Assembly (NCBI GenBank): GCA_965214795.1
Contig: OZ243976.1
Coordinates: 3,162,001 to 3,226,000, forward strand
Direction: 5' to 3'
Length of the DNA stretch: 64,000 nt
DNA from: JAJDXW01 sp965214795
GTDB lineage: Bacteria; Pseudomonadota; Gammaproteobacteria; HK1
Part shown: in pieces, positions 8,566-16,892 of the stretch
Layout of the letters: each line of letters opens with the position of its first letter
Position numbering within the stretch: the first letter of the stretch is position 1
The notes under the pieces: model-generated
The model's input: the letters and a program-made list of their open reading frames with translations, nothing else
Database searches by the model: none
What the model was told of the DNA's origin: nothing
Made by a program: the position numbers and the translations under genes

Positions 8566-8919
8566 GTGCCGCAGAATCGCGAGAATCTCCTCCAGCTCTA
8601 TCCGTACCTGACGAACGATCTGCCGGCTCTGCTCGCTGTCGCGCCTCGATTCACCGCTCGCGAGCTTCTGCCGCGCGCCGGCAATCGTGTATTCGTGCTC
8701 CCACAGCAAGCTGCGGATCTGCCGAATCAGGATCACGTCCTGCCGCTGGTAGTAGCGTCGGTTTCCCCTGCGCTTGAGCGGCTTCAGGGTCGGAAACTCC
8801 TGCTCCCAGTACCGCAGCACGTGCTGCTTGACCGCGCAGAGATCGCTTACCTCACCGATCGTGAAGTAGCGTTTCGCCGGGATCGGCGGAAGCTCGCTAT
8901 TTGCCGAGGGATCGAGCAC
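8563..8919 (-). CDS. MerR family transcriptional regulator (downstream of ihfA)
   Basis: 118 residues. Residues 16-85 form a MerR-type winged helix: RYFTIGEVSDLCAVKQHVLR, then WEQEFP and RRGNRRYYQRQDV, followed by a helix. A short C-terminal helix (about 90-118) replaces a ligand domain. It is the small MerR-like protein encoded directly after ihfA in many gammaproteobacteria; its target is not established to my knowledge. It overlaps the 3' end of ihfA by 23 bases, so the two are co-translated. The stop TAA coincides with the end of repeat copy A. Confidence 0.92.
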   Translation of the reverse strand: MLDPSANSELPPIPAKRYFTIGEVSDLCAVKQHVLRYWEQEFPTLKPLKRRGNRRYYQRQDVILIRQIRSLLWEHEYTIAGARQKLASGESRRDSEQSRQIVRQVRIELEEILAILRH

Positions 8920-9202
8920 CTGCCTCTACACGGGTCTTCAGCTTGATCCCCGGCCGAAAGGTCACTACCCGCCGGGCGGAAATGGTCGCCGCCGCGCCCG
9001 TTTTCGGGTTGCGCCCGGGGCGTTCCGCCTTGTCGCGAAGGTCGAAGTTGCCGAACCCGGAGAGCTTCACCGGTTCGCCGGACTCCAGAGACAGGCGCAA
9101 CGCTTCGAACAGTTGGTCCACGAACTCCCGGGCTTCGCGCTTGTTGAGCCCGAGCTCGTGGAAAAGACACTCGGCCATATCGACCTTCGTCAGGGCCGCC
9201 AT
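8897..9202 (-). CDS. ihfA: Integration host factor subunit alpha
   Basis: 101 residues from ATG 9202, preceded by GGAGGT inside the end of pheT; a longer frame upstream lacks homology. The HU/IHF fold is clear: MAALTKVDMAECLFHELGLN, the FVDQLFEALR helix, GEPVKLSGFGNF and the DNA-intercalating arm with GRNPKTG. IHF-alpha with IHF-beta bends DNA for replication, recombination and transcription. The position after pheT is the standard gammaproteobacterial order. One base separates it from the pheT stop. Confidence 0.97.
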   Translation of the reverse strand: MAALTKVDMAECLFHELGLNKREAREFVDQLFEALRLSLESGEPVKLSGFGNFDLRDKAERPGRNPKTGAAATISARRVVTFRPGIKLKTRVEAGARSLGK

Positions 9203-9203
9203 C

Positions 9204-11648
9204 CTACCTCCGCAACTCGGCTCCGCATTCGGCTTCCAACCCGGCAACGATGCCCTCGACGAGTCCATCGACCTCCGTATCGTCTAGCGTGCGCGAATCG
9301 GATCGGAAGGTCAAGCCGATCGCGACACTCTTGCGCCCCGCCCCGATGCCTTCGCCCCGGTACAGGTCGAAGACCGCCGCGTCGTGCAGCGTTGCGGGAG
9401 AATGCCGGCCGATCCCGTCCAGGAGCCGGGCGACCGCGAGATCGTCGTCCACGACGACCGCGATGTCCCGCCGTACCGACGGATAGCGCGAAACGGGCAC
9501 GTACCCGGGGATCCGGGCGGACGTGAGAACGTCGAGCGCGATCTCGAACACGAAGATCGGGGCCGACAATCCGAGTTCGCGGCGCACGTTCGGATGCAGC
9601 GCACCGAGCAGACCCACCGGTTCGTCGCCGTCGCGGATCGCCGCGGTCTGCGACGGGTGGAGGGCGGGATGGACGAACGGCGCGAACGTGAACCGCTTGA
9701 TCTGCCCGGTGAGACCCAGGAGGGCCTCGACGTCGGACTTCAGATCGAAGAAATCGACCCCCCGAGCCGTGCTTCCCCATTGCTCGGGATGGGCCGTCCC
9801 GGTCGCGACGCCCGCGATGCAACGCTCCTGATCGACATCCGCGACCTGGTCCCGGCCATGGTCGCCCCATCCTTCCACATCCCCGATGCGGGCCCGGAGC
9901 GCGGGGTCCCGCCGGAAGCGAAGCCCGGTCTCGAACAGCCGTACACGGCGCTCCTGCCGGTTGACGTTGCGCACGAGCGCTCCGCACAGCCCCATCCACA
10001 AGTGGGAGCGCATGACGGAAAGCTCCGAGGAAATGGGGTTCGCGAGCCGGAGCGGGGATACCCCCGGGTCAAGGAGCGATTGCAGCGTCGGGCCCACGAA
10101 GCTGTAGGTGATCGCTTCCTGGTATCCGCGGTCGACGAGCACTCGGCGGACCCGGGAAACCGGAACCCCCGTTTCGGAATCCCCCCCGGGACGAAGGGTT
10201 CCCCCGATCTCCACCGGCGGCACTCGATGGTAGCCGACGAGGCGGACTACCTCCTCGACCAGGTCCTCCTCGATCGCGATATCGAAGCGACGGGTCGGCG
10301 GGGTGACCGACCAGCCGCCTTCGGTCTCCGCGACCTCCATCCCGAGCCGCTCGAGGCCTCCCGCCACTTCGTCGGCCGGCACCTCCATGCCGAGGAGACG
10401 CTCGATCCGCTTCGCCCTGAGCCCGATGACCGCCCGATTGGGCAGATGGAAGGGAACCCTTTCGTCCACGATCGGGCCGGGCCGGCCGCCGGCGATGTCC
10501 AGCAGGAGCCGGGTCGCCCGCTCGATCGCGGCCGGCTGGAGTTCGGGGTCGACGCCGCGCTCGAACCGGTGGGAGGCATCGGTATTGAGCCGGTAGAACC
10601 GCGGTTCTCCCATGAGATCGGAGGGGGCGAACCACGCGCTCTCGAGGAACACGTCGCAGGTCGCGCCCGACACCGCGGTACCGAACCCCCCCATGATCCC
10701 GGCCAGCGCGACCGGGCGCTGGTGATCGGCGATGACCAGGGTGGACGGGCGAAGCTCGACCTCCCGTTCGTCGAGCAAGGTCAGACGCTCGCCGCCGCGG
10801 GCGCGGCGGACCCGGATCCCTCCCTCCAGGCGCTGGAGGTCGAAGGCGTGCAGGGGCTGTCCGAGCTCGAGCATGACGTAGTTCGTCACGTCGACGATCG
10901 GGGAGACGGTGCGGACCCCGCATCTTCGCAAGCGCTCGGTCATCCAGAGGGGAGTCTTCGCGGCGGGATCGATTCCCCGGACCACCCGCCCGGCATAGCG
11001 GGCGCAACCCTCGGGGGCTTCGAGCGCGATGGAAAGACGATCCTCGATCATGGGGGTCACCGGCTCCGGCGCGGGAGCGCGGACGGGGAGCCGATTGATC
11101 GCACCGACCTCGCGCGCGATTCCGGCGACGCTGAGACAGTCTCCGCGGTCCGGGGTCAAGCTCAGCTCGAATACGGAGTCGTCGAGTCCCAGCGCCCCGA
11201 AGACGTCCGCCCCCGGGGTCGCATCCGGATCGAGCTCGATGATCCCGTCGTGCTCGTCGCCGATACCGAGCTCGGCTCCGGAGAGCAGCATTCCCTCCGA
11301 CGCGGTCCCCCGGATCTTCGCGCGCCGGACCTTGACCCCGCCCGCGATCCGGCTGCCCGGCCGGGCCAACGCGGCCCGCATTCCGGCCCGCGCGTTCGGA
11401 GCGCCGCACACCACCTCGACGCGCTCCCCCCCACCGGGGTCGACGACGCAGAGCTTCAAGCGGTCCGCATTCGGATGGGGTCGGCTCTCCAGCACTTCGC
11501 CGACCACCACTCCCGAGAACCCGTCCGGCGGGGCGGCCGGCTCCACGGAATCCACCTCCAGGCCGGCCCGGGTGAGCTGCTCGGCCAGCACCTCGGTGCC
11601 CATCTCCGGGTCGACCCACTCTCGGAGCCAGCGCTCATTGAACTTCAT
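9204..11648 (-). CDS. pheT: Phenylalanyl-tRNA synthetase beta subunit
   Basis: 814 residues, close to the normal length of 790-810. The N-terminus MKFNERWLREWVDPEM is typical. Domains in order: EMAP-like tRNA-binding domain (about 40-150, with VVGEVLESRPHPNADRLKLC), B3/B4 editing domain (about 210-370), B5 (about 400-470) and the C-terminal ferredoxin-like anticodon-binding domain ending near residue 810 (YPSVRRDIAVVVDDDL). It forms an alpha2-beta2 enzyme with PheS, encoded 12 bases upstream. Its 3' end carries the ribosome-binding site of ihfA. Confidence 0.98.
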   Translation of the reverse strand: MKFNERWLREWVDPEMGTEVLAEQLTRAGLEVDSVEPAAPPDGFSGVVVGEVLESRPHPNADRLKLCVVDPGGGERVEVVCGAPNARAGMRAALARPGSRIAGGVKVRRAKIRGTASEGMLLSGAELGIGDEHDGIIELDPDATPGADVFGALGLDDSVFELSLTPDRGDCLSVAGIAREVGAINRLPVRAPAPEPVTPMIEDRLSIALEAPEGCARYAGRVVRGIDPAAKTPLWMTERLRRCGVRTVSPIVDVTNYVMLELGQPLHAFDLQRLEGGIRVRRARGGERLTLLDEREVELRPSTLVIADHQRPVALAGIMGGFGTAVSGATCDVFLESAWFAPSDLMGEPRFYRLNTDASHRFERGVDPELQPAAIERATRLLLDIAGGRPGPIVDERVPFHLPNRAVIGLRAKRIERLLGMEVPADEVAGGLERLGMEVAETEGGWSVTPPTRRFDIAIEEDLVEEVVRLVGYHRVPPVEIGGTLRPGGDSETGVPVSRVRRVLVDRGYQEAITYSFVGPTLQSLLDPGVSPLRLANPISSELSVMRSHLWMGLCGALVRNVNRQERRVRLFETGLRFRRDPALRARIGDVEGWGDHGRDQVADVDQERCIAGVATGTAHPEQWGSTARGVDFFDLKSDVEALLGLTGQIKRFTFAPFVHPALHPSQTAAIRDGDEPVGLLGALHPNVRRELGLSAPIFVFEIALDVLTSARIPGYVPVSRYPSVRRDIAVVVDDDLAVARLLDGIGRHSPATLHDAAVFDLYRGEGIGAGRKSVAIGLTFRSDSRTLDDTEVDGLVEGIVAGLEAECGAELRR

Positions 11649-11660
11649 GCTTCCGTCAGC

Positions 11661-12689
11661 CTATCGGCCGCCCGCGAACTGGCGCAGGAACGCGAGATCG
11701 TTGTCCATGAATACACGAAGGTCGTCGACTCCGTAGCGGAGCATGGTGATGCGCTCCGCACCCATCCCGAAGGCGAAGCCGGTGTAGCGTTCGCTGTCGA
11801 TGCCGACGTTCGCGAGAACGTTCGGGTGCACCATCCCGCTTCCCAGGATCTCGAGCCAACCGCTCTGGCCGCAGACCCGGCACCCCGACCCCCCGCAGAT
11901 GACGCACTGGATGTCCACTTCGGCGGAGGGTTCGGTGAAGGGGAAGTAGGAAGGCCGGAAGCGGATCTCCAGATCCGACTCGAAGAAGTAGCGGCAGAAC
12001 GCGGCCAGGGTTCCCTTCAAGCTCGCGAAGCTCGCGTGCTCGTCGACCACGAGCCCCTCGATCTGCTGGAACATCGGGGTATGGGTCAGATCGGAGTCGC
12101 ACCGATAAACGCGGCCGATCGCGATTACCCGCAACGGGGGTGGCTGCACCGCCATGACGCGGATCTGCATGTTCGACGTGTGGGTCCGGAGCAGGAGCCC
12201 GTCGTCGAAGTAGAAGGTGTCGTGCATGGCCCGGGCCGGGTGGTGCGCGGGAATGTTGAGCGCTTCGAAGTTGTGGAAGTCGTCTTCTATCTCGGGCCCC
12301 TCGACGATATCGAAGCCGAGGTGGCGAAAGAACGTCTCGATCCGTTCCAGCGTCCGGGTGACCGGGTGGAGGCCGCCGGCCCGCTGCCCGCGCCCGGGGA
12401 GGGTGACGTCGATCCGTTCGCTGCCGAGCTCGGCGTCCATCGCGGCCCGGGACAGCGCCTCCCGGCGCGCGCGCGCTGCCTCCTGGAGAGCGTTCTTGAC
12501 CTGGTTGAGCGCCTGTCCCGCCGCCGGCCGCTGTTCGAGAGGAAGCGAGCCGAGGCCCCGGAGCTGCTCGGTGACGGCCCCTTGGCGACCGATGAAACGG
12601 GCCCGCACGCTTTCCACTTCATCGCGGGTCCCGGCCGCGGCCAGCGCAGCAAGAGCCTGCGCCTTGAGGTCTTCGATATCGGTCAACAT
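11661..12689 (-). CDS. pheS: Phenylalanyl-tRNA synthetase alpha subunit
   Basis: 342 residues from ATG 12689 (MLTDIEDLKAQALAAL); an upstream extension of the frame has no homology. The N-terminal coiled coil (residues 1-85) binds tRNA. The class II catalytic core has the motif 2 region RTHTSNMQIRVM and VYRCDSDLTHTPMFQQIEGL, and motif 3 GFAFGMGAERITMLRYG near the end. It pairs with PheT downstream. The 336-base gap to rplT upstream is mostly filled by repeat copy B, so transcription from rplT into pheS may be interrupted or modified there. No PheM leader peptide was recognised. Confidence 0.98.
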   Translation of the reverse strand: MLTDIEDLKAQALAALAAAGTRDEVESVRARFIGRQGAVTEQLRGLGSLPLEQRPAAGQALNQVKNALQEAARARREALSRAAMDAELGSERIDVTLPGRGQRAGGLHPVTRTLERIETFFRHLGFDIVEGPEIEDDFHNFEALNIPAHHPARAMHDTFYFDDGLLLRTHTSNMQIRVMAVQPPPLRVIAIGRVYRCDSDLTHTPMFQQIEGLVVDEHASFASLKGTLAAFCRYFFESDLEIRFRPSYFPFTEPSAEVDIQCVICGGSGCRVCGQSGWLEILGSGMVHPNVLANVGIDSERYTGFAFGMGAERITMLRYGVDDLRVFMDNDLAFLRQFAGGR

Positions 12690-12798
12690 GTTCGTTCCGA
12701 GCCGGGCCGTCCGCTCACGGCGGGGTGGCGGCGAAGCCAGGGGAAACACCTGGGCGGGAGGCCGCCCGCCGGGCAACCCCGGCGCCGAGAGTTCCGGG

Positions 12799-13028
12799 CT
12801 GGCCCGAAAAAATCACCGACTTCCCGCTGCGGCCGCCAATCCGCTCGCGGTAGCGGGACGTACTCCCTCAAGCCGCTTCGACAGCGCGCGTGCGCCAGTG
12901 TCAAGCTAGTGTCGACTACGCCTTCAGCCGCGCGCACGCGCTCTCTCGGTCCGTGCGGCCCGTTCCTCCATGAGATCGTGGGGCATCTTGGCGCCCTCGC
13001 GACGAAAGTCGGTGATTTTTCCGGGCTA
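12799..13028 (-). repeat. Intergenic repeat family I, copy B (230 bp, longest copy)
   Basis: On the minus strand the element begins at the TAG stop of rplT and continues CCCGGAAAAATCACCGACTT; the far end read inward is CCCGAAAAAATCACCGACTT. The interior matches copies A and C: CCAAGATGCCCCACGATCTC early and GAGTACGTCCCGCTACCG late. The middle, absent from A and C in part, holds an inverted pair GCGCGTGCGCGCGG and GGCGCACGCGCGC that could form a GC-rich hairpin. It lies between rplT and pheS. It is oriented opposite to copy C. Confidence 0.87.
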
Positions 13029-13379
13029 GAGGGCCGCCGCGGCCTGCCGGGCGATCACCCCGAACGCCGCCTTGTCCTCGACCGCGAGCTCCGCGAGGAC
13101 CTTGCGGTCAAGGGCGATTCCCGCCTTGTCGAGCCCGTTCATGAAACGGCTGTACGACAGCCCGTGCGCTCGGGCCGCGGCATTGATGCGCGCGATCCAG
13201 AGCGCCCGGAACTGGCGCTTGCGCTGCCGCCGATCCCGGTAGGCATACTGGCCCGCCTTGATGACGGCCTGCTTGGCAACGCGAAAGCTGCGGCTTCGCG
13301 CGCCGTAGTAGCCCTTCGCCTGCTTGAGGATTTTCTTGCGGCGGGCGCGCGACTGCACGGGGTTTCTTGCTCGGGGCAT
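13026..13379 (-). CDS. rplT: 50S ribosomal protein L20
   Basis: 117 residues from ATG 13379 (MPRARNPVQSRARRKKILKQ), the usual length for L20. The very basic N-terminal extension and the IARINAAARAHGLSYSRFM segment are characteristic. L20 binds 23S rRNA early in large-subunit assembly and, in E. coli, represses the rpmI-rplT operon. It lies 14 bases after rpmI. The TAG stop forms the boundary with repeat copy B. Confidence 0.98.
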   Translation of the reverse strand: MPRARNPVQSRARRKKILKQAKGYYGARSRSFRVAKQAVIKAGQYAYRDRRQRKRQFRALWIARINAAARAHGLSYSRFMNGLDKAGIALDRKVLAELAVEDKAAFGVIARQAAAAL

Positions 13380-13393
13380 CGCCGGGTCTCCGG

Positions 13394-13591
13394 TCAGGCG
13401 TAGGGCAGAAGACGGCTGACACCGGGGGCGTCGGCCGGATCGACGACAGCCGGCGAGCGAAGCTGGCGCTTCCGCTTCGGGGCTTTCTTGGTCAGGATGT
13501 GGTTCCGATACGACTGCCGGCACCGGAAGCTGCCGTTGGCGCCGCGCTTGAAGCGCTTGGCCGCCCCACGGTTGGTCTTCATCTTGGGCAT
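13394..13591 (-). CDS. rpmI: 50S ribosomal protein L35
   Basis: 65 residues: MPKMKTNRGAAKRFKRG, the standard L35 start, then HILTKKAPKRKRQLR. It is the normal size and very basic. It sits between infC (33 bases upstream) and rplT, the conserved order, so it belongs to the infC-rpmI-rplT transcript. Confidence 0.98.
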   Translation of the reverse strand: MPKMKTNRGAAKRFKRGANGSFRCRQSYRNHILTKKAPKRKRQLRSPAVVDPADAPGVSRLLPYA

Positions 13592-13624
13592 GTGGTTGTG
13601 ATCCCGTCGTTTCGCCAGGAAGCG

Positions 13625-14272
13625 TCAGCCGGCGGCCGCCGCCTCGTCACGAACCGCGTTGTCCGGGGCCGGGGCCGGGGCCGGGACGGACGGGCCCACG
13701 GAAGCTCCCTTGTCCGTCGCCGCGGCCTGTCGGCGGCCCTGCCGGGTGGTGGATACGGGCTTTCGCGGGGTCATCACCATGGCGAGCCGACGGCCCTCCA
13801 GCTTCGGAAACTGCTCGACCTTGGCCTCCTCCTCCAGATCGCCCTCGATGCGCTGGAGAAGCTTCAGGCCCAGCTCCTGATGGGCCATCTCCCGGCCCCG
13901 GAACCACAGCGTGACCTTGATCTTGTGTCCGTGGTCGAGAAAACGCCTCAGATTCCGCAGCTTGACCTGATAGTCCCCGTCATCGGTCCCCGGCCGGAAC
14001 TTGACCTCCTTGATCTGGGTCTGCTGCTGTCTGCGCCGCGCCGCCTGTCTCTTCTTGCTCTGCTGGAACTGGAACTTTCCGTAATCCATCAACCGGCAGA
14101 CGGGCGGGTCGGCGTTCGGGGACATTTCGACCACGTCAAAACCCCGCTGCTCCGCCTCCGCCAGCGCTTCGTCCACGGAGAGGATCCCGAGCTGGGTCCC
14201 ATCCTCCCCGATCAACCGAAGCCTTTCGGCCCGGATCTCGCCGTTTACGCGATTGCGCTTTTCCGTTGCGAT
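13625..14272 (-). CDS. infC: Translation initiation factor IF-3 with ATC start codon
   Basis: 215 residues. The homologous N-terminus IATEKRNRVNGEIRAERLRL begins at an ATC codon (14272-14270 on the minus strand), preceded at five bases by the perfect ribosome-binding sequence GGAGGAG. No ATG or GTG fits. IF3 domains: N-domain (residues 5-80, LGILSVDEALAEAEQRGFDV, PPVCRLMDYGKF), linker, and C-domain (about 90-175, KEVKFRPGTDDGDY, VTLWFRGREMAHQELG). The last 35 residues form an Ala/Pro-rich tail beyond the normal 175-180 residue protein. Non-AUG starts of infC are known to allow autoregulation by IF3. Confidence 0.95.
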   Translation of the reverse strand: MATEKRNRVNGEIRAERLRLIGEDGTQLGILSVDEALAEAEQRGFDVVEMSPNADPPVCRLMDYGKFQFQQSKKRQAARRRQQQTQIKEVKFRPGTDDGDYQVKLRNLRRFLDHGHKIKVTLWFRGREMAHQELGLKLLQRIEGDLEEEAKVEQFPKLEGRRLAMVMTPRKPVSTTRQGRRQAAATDKGASVGPSVPAPAPAPDNAVRDEAAAAG

Positions 14273-14283
14273 GCCCGCTCCTC
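14270..14283 (-). promoter_or_regulatory. infC ribosome-binding site and ATC start
   Basis: The minus strand reads GGAGGAGCGGGCATC: a strong Shine-Dalgarno sequence, five-base spacer and ATC. The strength of the site supports initiation at a codon that IF3 normally discriminates against, the same logic as the AUU start of E. coli infC. Confidence 0.75.
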
Positions 14284-14479
14284 CACTGTCGCGATTCGTG
14301 TCTTCCGTGCCCTGCACGGTGCGCCGCGCCGCTTGGCGGCGAATCATACTGACGCGGTCGGGGATACTCAACCCTGACCCGACACCCGGCGACCCGGCAT
14401 CCGGCGCCGGTGCGCGGGGCGAGATCGACGGCCCATGGCCGGGGTTCGTGCGAAGCGCTCCACGGGCCGGCACCGCGTT
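14273..14479. other. Divergent infC-thrS upstream region, no gene
   Basis: This part of the 490-base gap between the two divergent genes holds the infC leader and presumably its promoter. I see no recognisable sigma-70 site, RNA or open frame with family features. The remaining part carries repeat family III copy 1. Confidence 0.5.
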
Positions 14480-14645
14480 CCCAGGGCAGATTCGCTGCCG
14501 GCCTTTCCTGATCCGCAAATGAGCGTATCGTCTTGATTCGAAGCCTGATTCCGCGGTCGCCGCCGATTTCGGATCACCACCTCGTCAATGGACGCAACTC
14601 TTTGGAATTCATTGCTCGCCTTTGAATGAACGAATCAGAGCCGGG
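14480..14645 (+). repeat. Intergenic repeat family III, copy 1 (about 165 bp)
   Basis: The plus strand from CCAGGGCAGATTCGCTGCCGG to the end GAATGAACGAATCAG matches the minus strand of 27711-27895 along its length (shared blocks include ATCGTCTTGATTCGA, GGACGCAACTCTT and GAATGAACGAATCAG). The ends are inverted repeats of each other: CCAGGGCAGATTCG against CCGGCTCTGATTCG. It lies 118 bases before thrS, in the same orientation relative to the downstream gene as copy 2. It could be a MITE-like element or a conserved upstream RNA. Confidence 0.8.
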
Positions 14646-14763
14646 AGCGCTCCAAGTCTCCATTGCCATCGCGCCCGCGTTTCGGTAGGGTGCGCGCCGC
14701 CCGGCGGCGGGGTGCCGCCGCCGTCGTTCAGAACGTGCGCCTCCGGGTAACGAGGACCTCACC

Positions 14764-16713
14764 ATGCCGGACATCACTCTCCCCGACGGGTCCGTGCGCC
14801 GGTTCGACCGGCCGGTGAGCGGGATCGAGCTCGCCGAGTCCATCGGCAAGGGACTCGCCCGCGACGCGGTCGCGATACGGCTCGACGGCGAGCTTCGCGA
14901 TCTTTCGACCGTCATCAACACGAACGCCGGCGCGGCCATCGTCACCCGGTCCGAGCCGGAGGGGCTCGACCTCCTGCGTCACGACGCCGCGCACGTGCTC
15001 GCCGAGGCGGTCAAGGAACTGTACCCCGAGACCCAGGTCACGATCGGACCCACCATCAAGGACGGCTTCTACTACGACTTCGCCCGCGACGCTCCGTTCA
15101 CCCCCGACGATCTCGAGCGCATCGAGGAGCGAATGCGCGAGATCGTGGCCCGTGACGAGCCCGTCCGGCGCGAGGTCCGGGAGCGCGCCGAGGCGGTGGA
15201 GTTCTTCCGCGGCATCGGCGAAGAGTACAAGGCGGAGATCGTCGAGAGCATCCCCGAGGGCGAAACCGTCACGGTCTATCGCCAGGGAGGGTTCTCCGAT
15301 CTCTGCCGCGGGCCGCACCTCCCCTCTACCGGCCGGCTCGGCACTGCCTTCAAGCTCACCTCGGTGGCCGGAGCGTACTGGCGCGGGGACCCGCGCAACC
15401 CGATGCTGCAACGGATCTACGGCACCGCCTGGGCGGACCGGAAGGCATTGCGCGCCCACCTGTTGCGGGTCGCGGAGGCGGAGCGGCGGGACCACCGCCG
15501 CCTCGGACGCCAGATGAACCTCTTCCATTTCCAGGAAGAGGCGCCGGGGGCGGTATTCTGGCATCCGGACGGCTGGACCCTGTTTCAGGGCCTCATCGAC
15601 TACATGCGTTCCCGGCAGGACGCGGCCGGCTACCGGGAGGTCAACACCCCGGACATCATGGACCGTTCGCTCTGGGAGGCGTCGGGCCACTGGGCGACGT
15701 TCGCCGAGCACATGTACACCACCGAGACCCGGGATGAGCGGGTATTCGCGCTCAAGCCGATGAACTGCCCCGGGAGCCTCCAGGTCTTCAACCACGGGAT
15801 CACGAGCTACAAGGACCTTCCGCTTCGCATGAGCGAGTTCGGAAAGGTACATCGGTTCGAGCCGTCCGGCGCCCTGCACGGGCTCCTGCGGGTGCGCGCG
15901 TTCACCCAGGACGATGCCCACATCTTCTGCACCCCGGAGCAGATTACCGACGAGTGCCGGGGGGTCTGCGAGCTCATCCTGAGCATCTACCGAGACTTCG
16001 GCTTCGAGGACGTGCACATCAAGTTCGCGGACCGGCCGGAGAAGCGGGTCGGTTCGGACGAGATCTGGGACCGGTCCGAGGCGGCGCTTCGGGCGGCGGT
16101 CGAATCCACCGGACTCGACTACGACGTCAACCCCGGCGAGGGAGCGTTCTACGGCCCGAAGCTGGAGTTCGTGCTGCGCGACGCGATCGGACGTGACTGG
16201 CAGTGCGGCACGCTCCAGGTGGACCTCAACCTGCCCGAGAGGCTGGGGGCGGCCTATGTCGGAGAGGACGGACGCAAGCACGTCCCGGTGATGCTTCACC
16301 GGGCTCTGTTCGGCTCGCTCGAACGGTTCGCCGGGATCCTCATCGAGCACTACGCGGGGAACCTTCCCCTGTGGCTCGCGCCGGTCCAGGCGGTCGTGGC
16401 CACGGTGGTATCCGACGCCGACGTTCACGCCCGCGAATGCGCCCGCCGGCTGGACGAGGCAGGCTTGCGGGCGCGGACCGATCTCCGCAACGAGACGATC
16501 TCCTACAAGGTGCGCCAGCACAGCCTTGCGAAGGTGCCGGCGATCCTCGTTGCCGGCCGCAAGGAGGCCGATGACGGCACGGTGACCGTGCGCCGGCTCG
16601 GCATCAGGCGTCAGGAAACCCTGCCGGTCGCGACGGCGGTTGCCGCGCTCCTGGCCGAAGCGGAGGCGAAGTCGCCTCCGCCCGGAATCCGCCTGGACGA
16701 AGCGGCCGACTAG
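14764..16713 (+). CDS. thrS: Threonyl-tRNA synthetase
   Basis: 649 residues, full length. Domains: TGS (1-65, MPDITLPDGSVRRFD), editing domain (about 70-225, with HDAAHVLAEAVKELYP and the DLCRGPHLPSTG loop), class II core (about 245-540) and anticodon-binding domain (about 545-635). Zinc ligands are present: Cys in MNCPG, His in FTQDDAHIFC, His in VMLHRALFG. The usual His after MNCPG is Ser here. The wording DAIGRDWQCGTLQVDLNLPE is, as I remember it, closer to alphaproteobacterial than enteric ThrS. In most gammaproteobacteria thrS precedes infC on the same strand; here it is divergent. Confidence 0.97.
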   Translation: MPDITLPDGSVRRFDRPVSGIELAESIGKGLARDAVAIRLDGELRDLSTVINTNAGAAIVTRSEPEGLDLLRHDAAHVLAEAVKELYPETQVTIGPTIKDGFYYDFARDAPFTPDDLERIEERMREIVARDEPVRREVRERAEAVEFFRGIGEEYKAEIVESIPEGETVTVYRQGGFSDLCRGPHLPSTGRLGTAFKLTSVAGAYWRGDPRNPMLQRIYGTAWADRKALRAHLLRVAEAERRDHRRLGRQMNLFHFQEEAPGAVFWHPDGWTLFQGLIDYMRSRQDAAGYREVNTPDIMDRSLWEASGHWATFAEHMYTTETRDERVFALKPMNCPGSLQVFNHGITSYKDLPLRMSEFGKVHRFEPSGALHGLLRVRAFTQDDAHIFCTPEQITDECRGVCELILSIYRDFGFEDVHIKFADRPEKRVGSDEIWDRSEAALRAAVESTGLDYDVNPGEGAFYGPKLEFVLRDAIGRDWQCGTLQVDLNLPERLGAAYVGEDGRKHVPVMLHRALFGSLERFAGILIEHYAGNLPLWLAPVQAVVATVVSDADVHARECARRLDEAGLRARTDLRNETISYKVRQHSLAKVPAILVAGRKEADDGTVTVRRLGIRRQETLPVATAVAALLAEAEAKSPPPGIRLDEAAD

Positions 16714-16892
16714 CCCGAAAAGTCGCCGACTTTCGTCGCGAGGGCGCCAAGATGCCCCACGATCTCATGGAGGAACGGGCCGCACGGACCGAGAGCGCGC
16801 GTGCGCGCGGTCGAAGCGGCTTGCGGGAGTACGTCCCGCTACCGTGAGCGGATTGGCGGCCGCCGCAGGAAGTCGGTGATTTTTTCGGGTCA
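16711..16892 (+). repeat. Intergenic repeat family I, copy C (182 bp)
   Basis: The element starts at the TAG stop of thrS with CCCGAAAAGTCGCCGACTT and ends in AAGTCGGTGATTTTTTCGGG, an inverted copy of the start. Interior blocks CCAAGATGCCCCACGATCTC and GAGTACGTCCCGCTACCG are shared with copies A and B. It has a short GCGCGCGTGCGCGCGG middle where copy B is longer. Same polarity to its gene as copy B has to rplT. Confidence 0.86.

Noticed and set aside
8541..8566. Right end of family I as a simple intrinsic terminator
   Set aside because: The T-run GATTTTTTCGGG has its complement about 170 bases away, at the other terminus, not in an adjacent stem. A long-range structure is possible but it is not a standard terminator.
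9384..13403. Open frame of over 1,300 codons on the plus strand opposite pheT and pheS
   Set aside because: It mirrors the codon pattern of the real genes, is rich in Arg, Asp and Pro, and has no family motif. Such shadows are expected in high-GC DNA.
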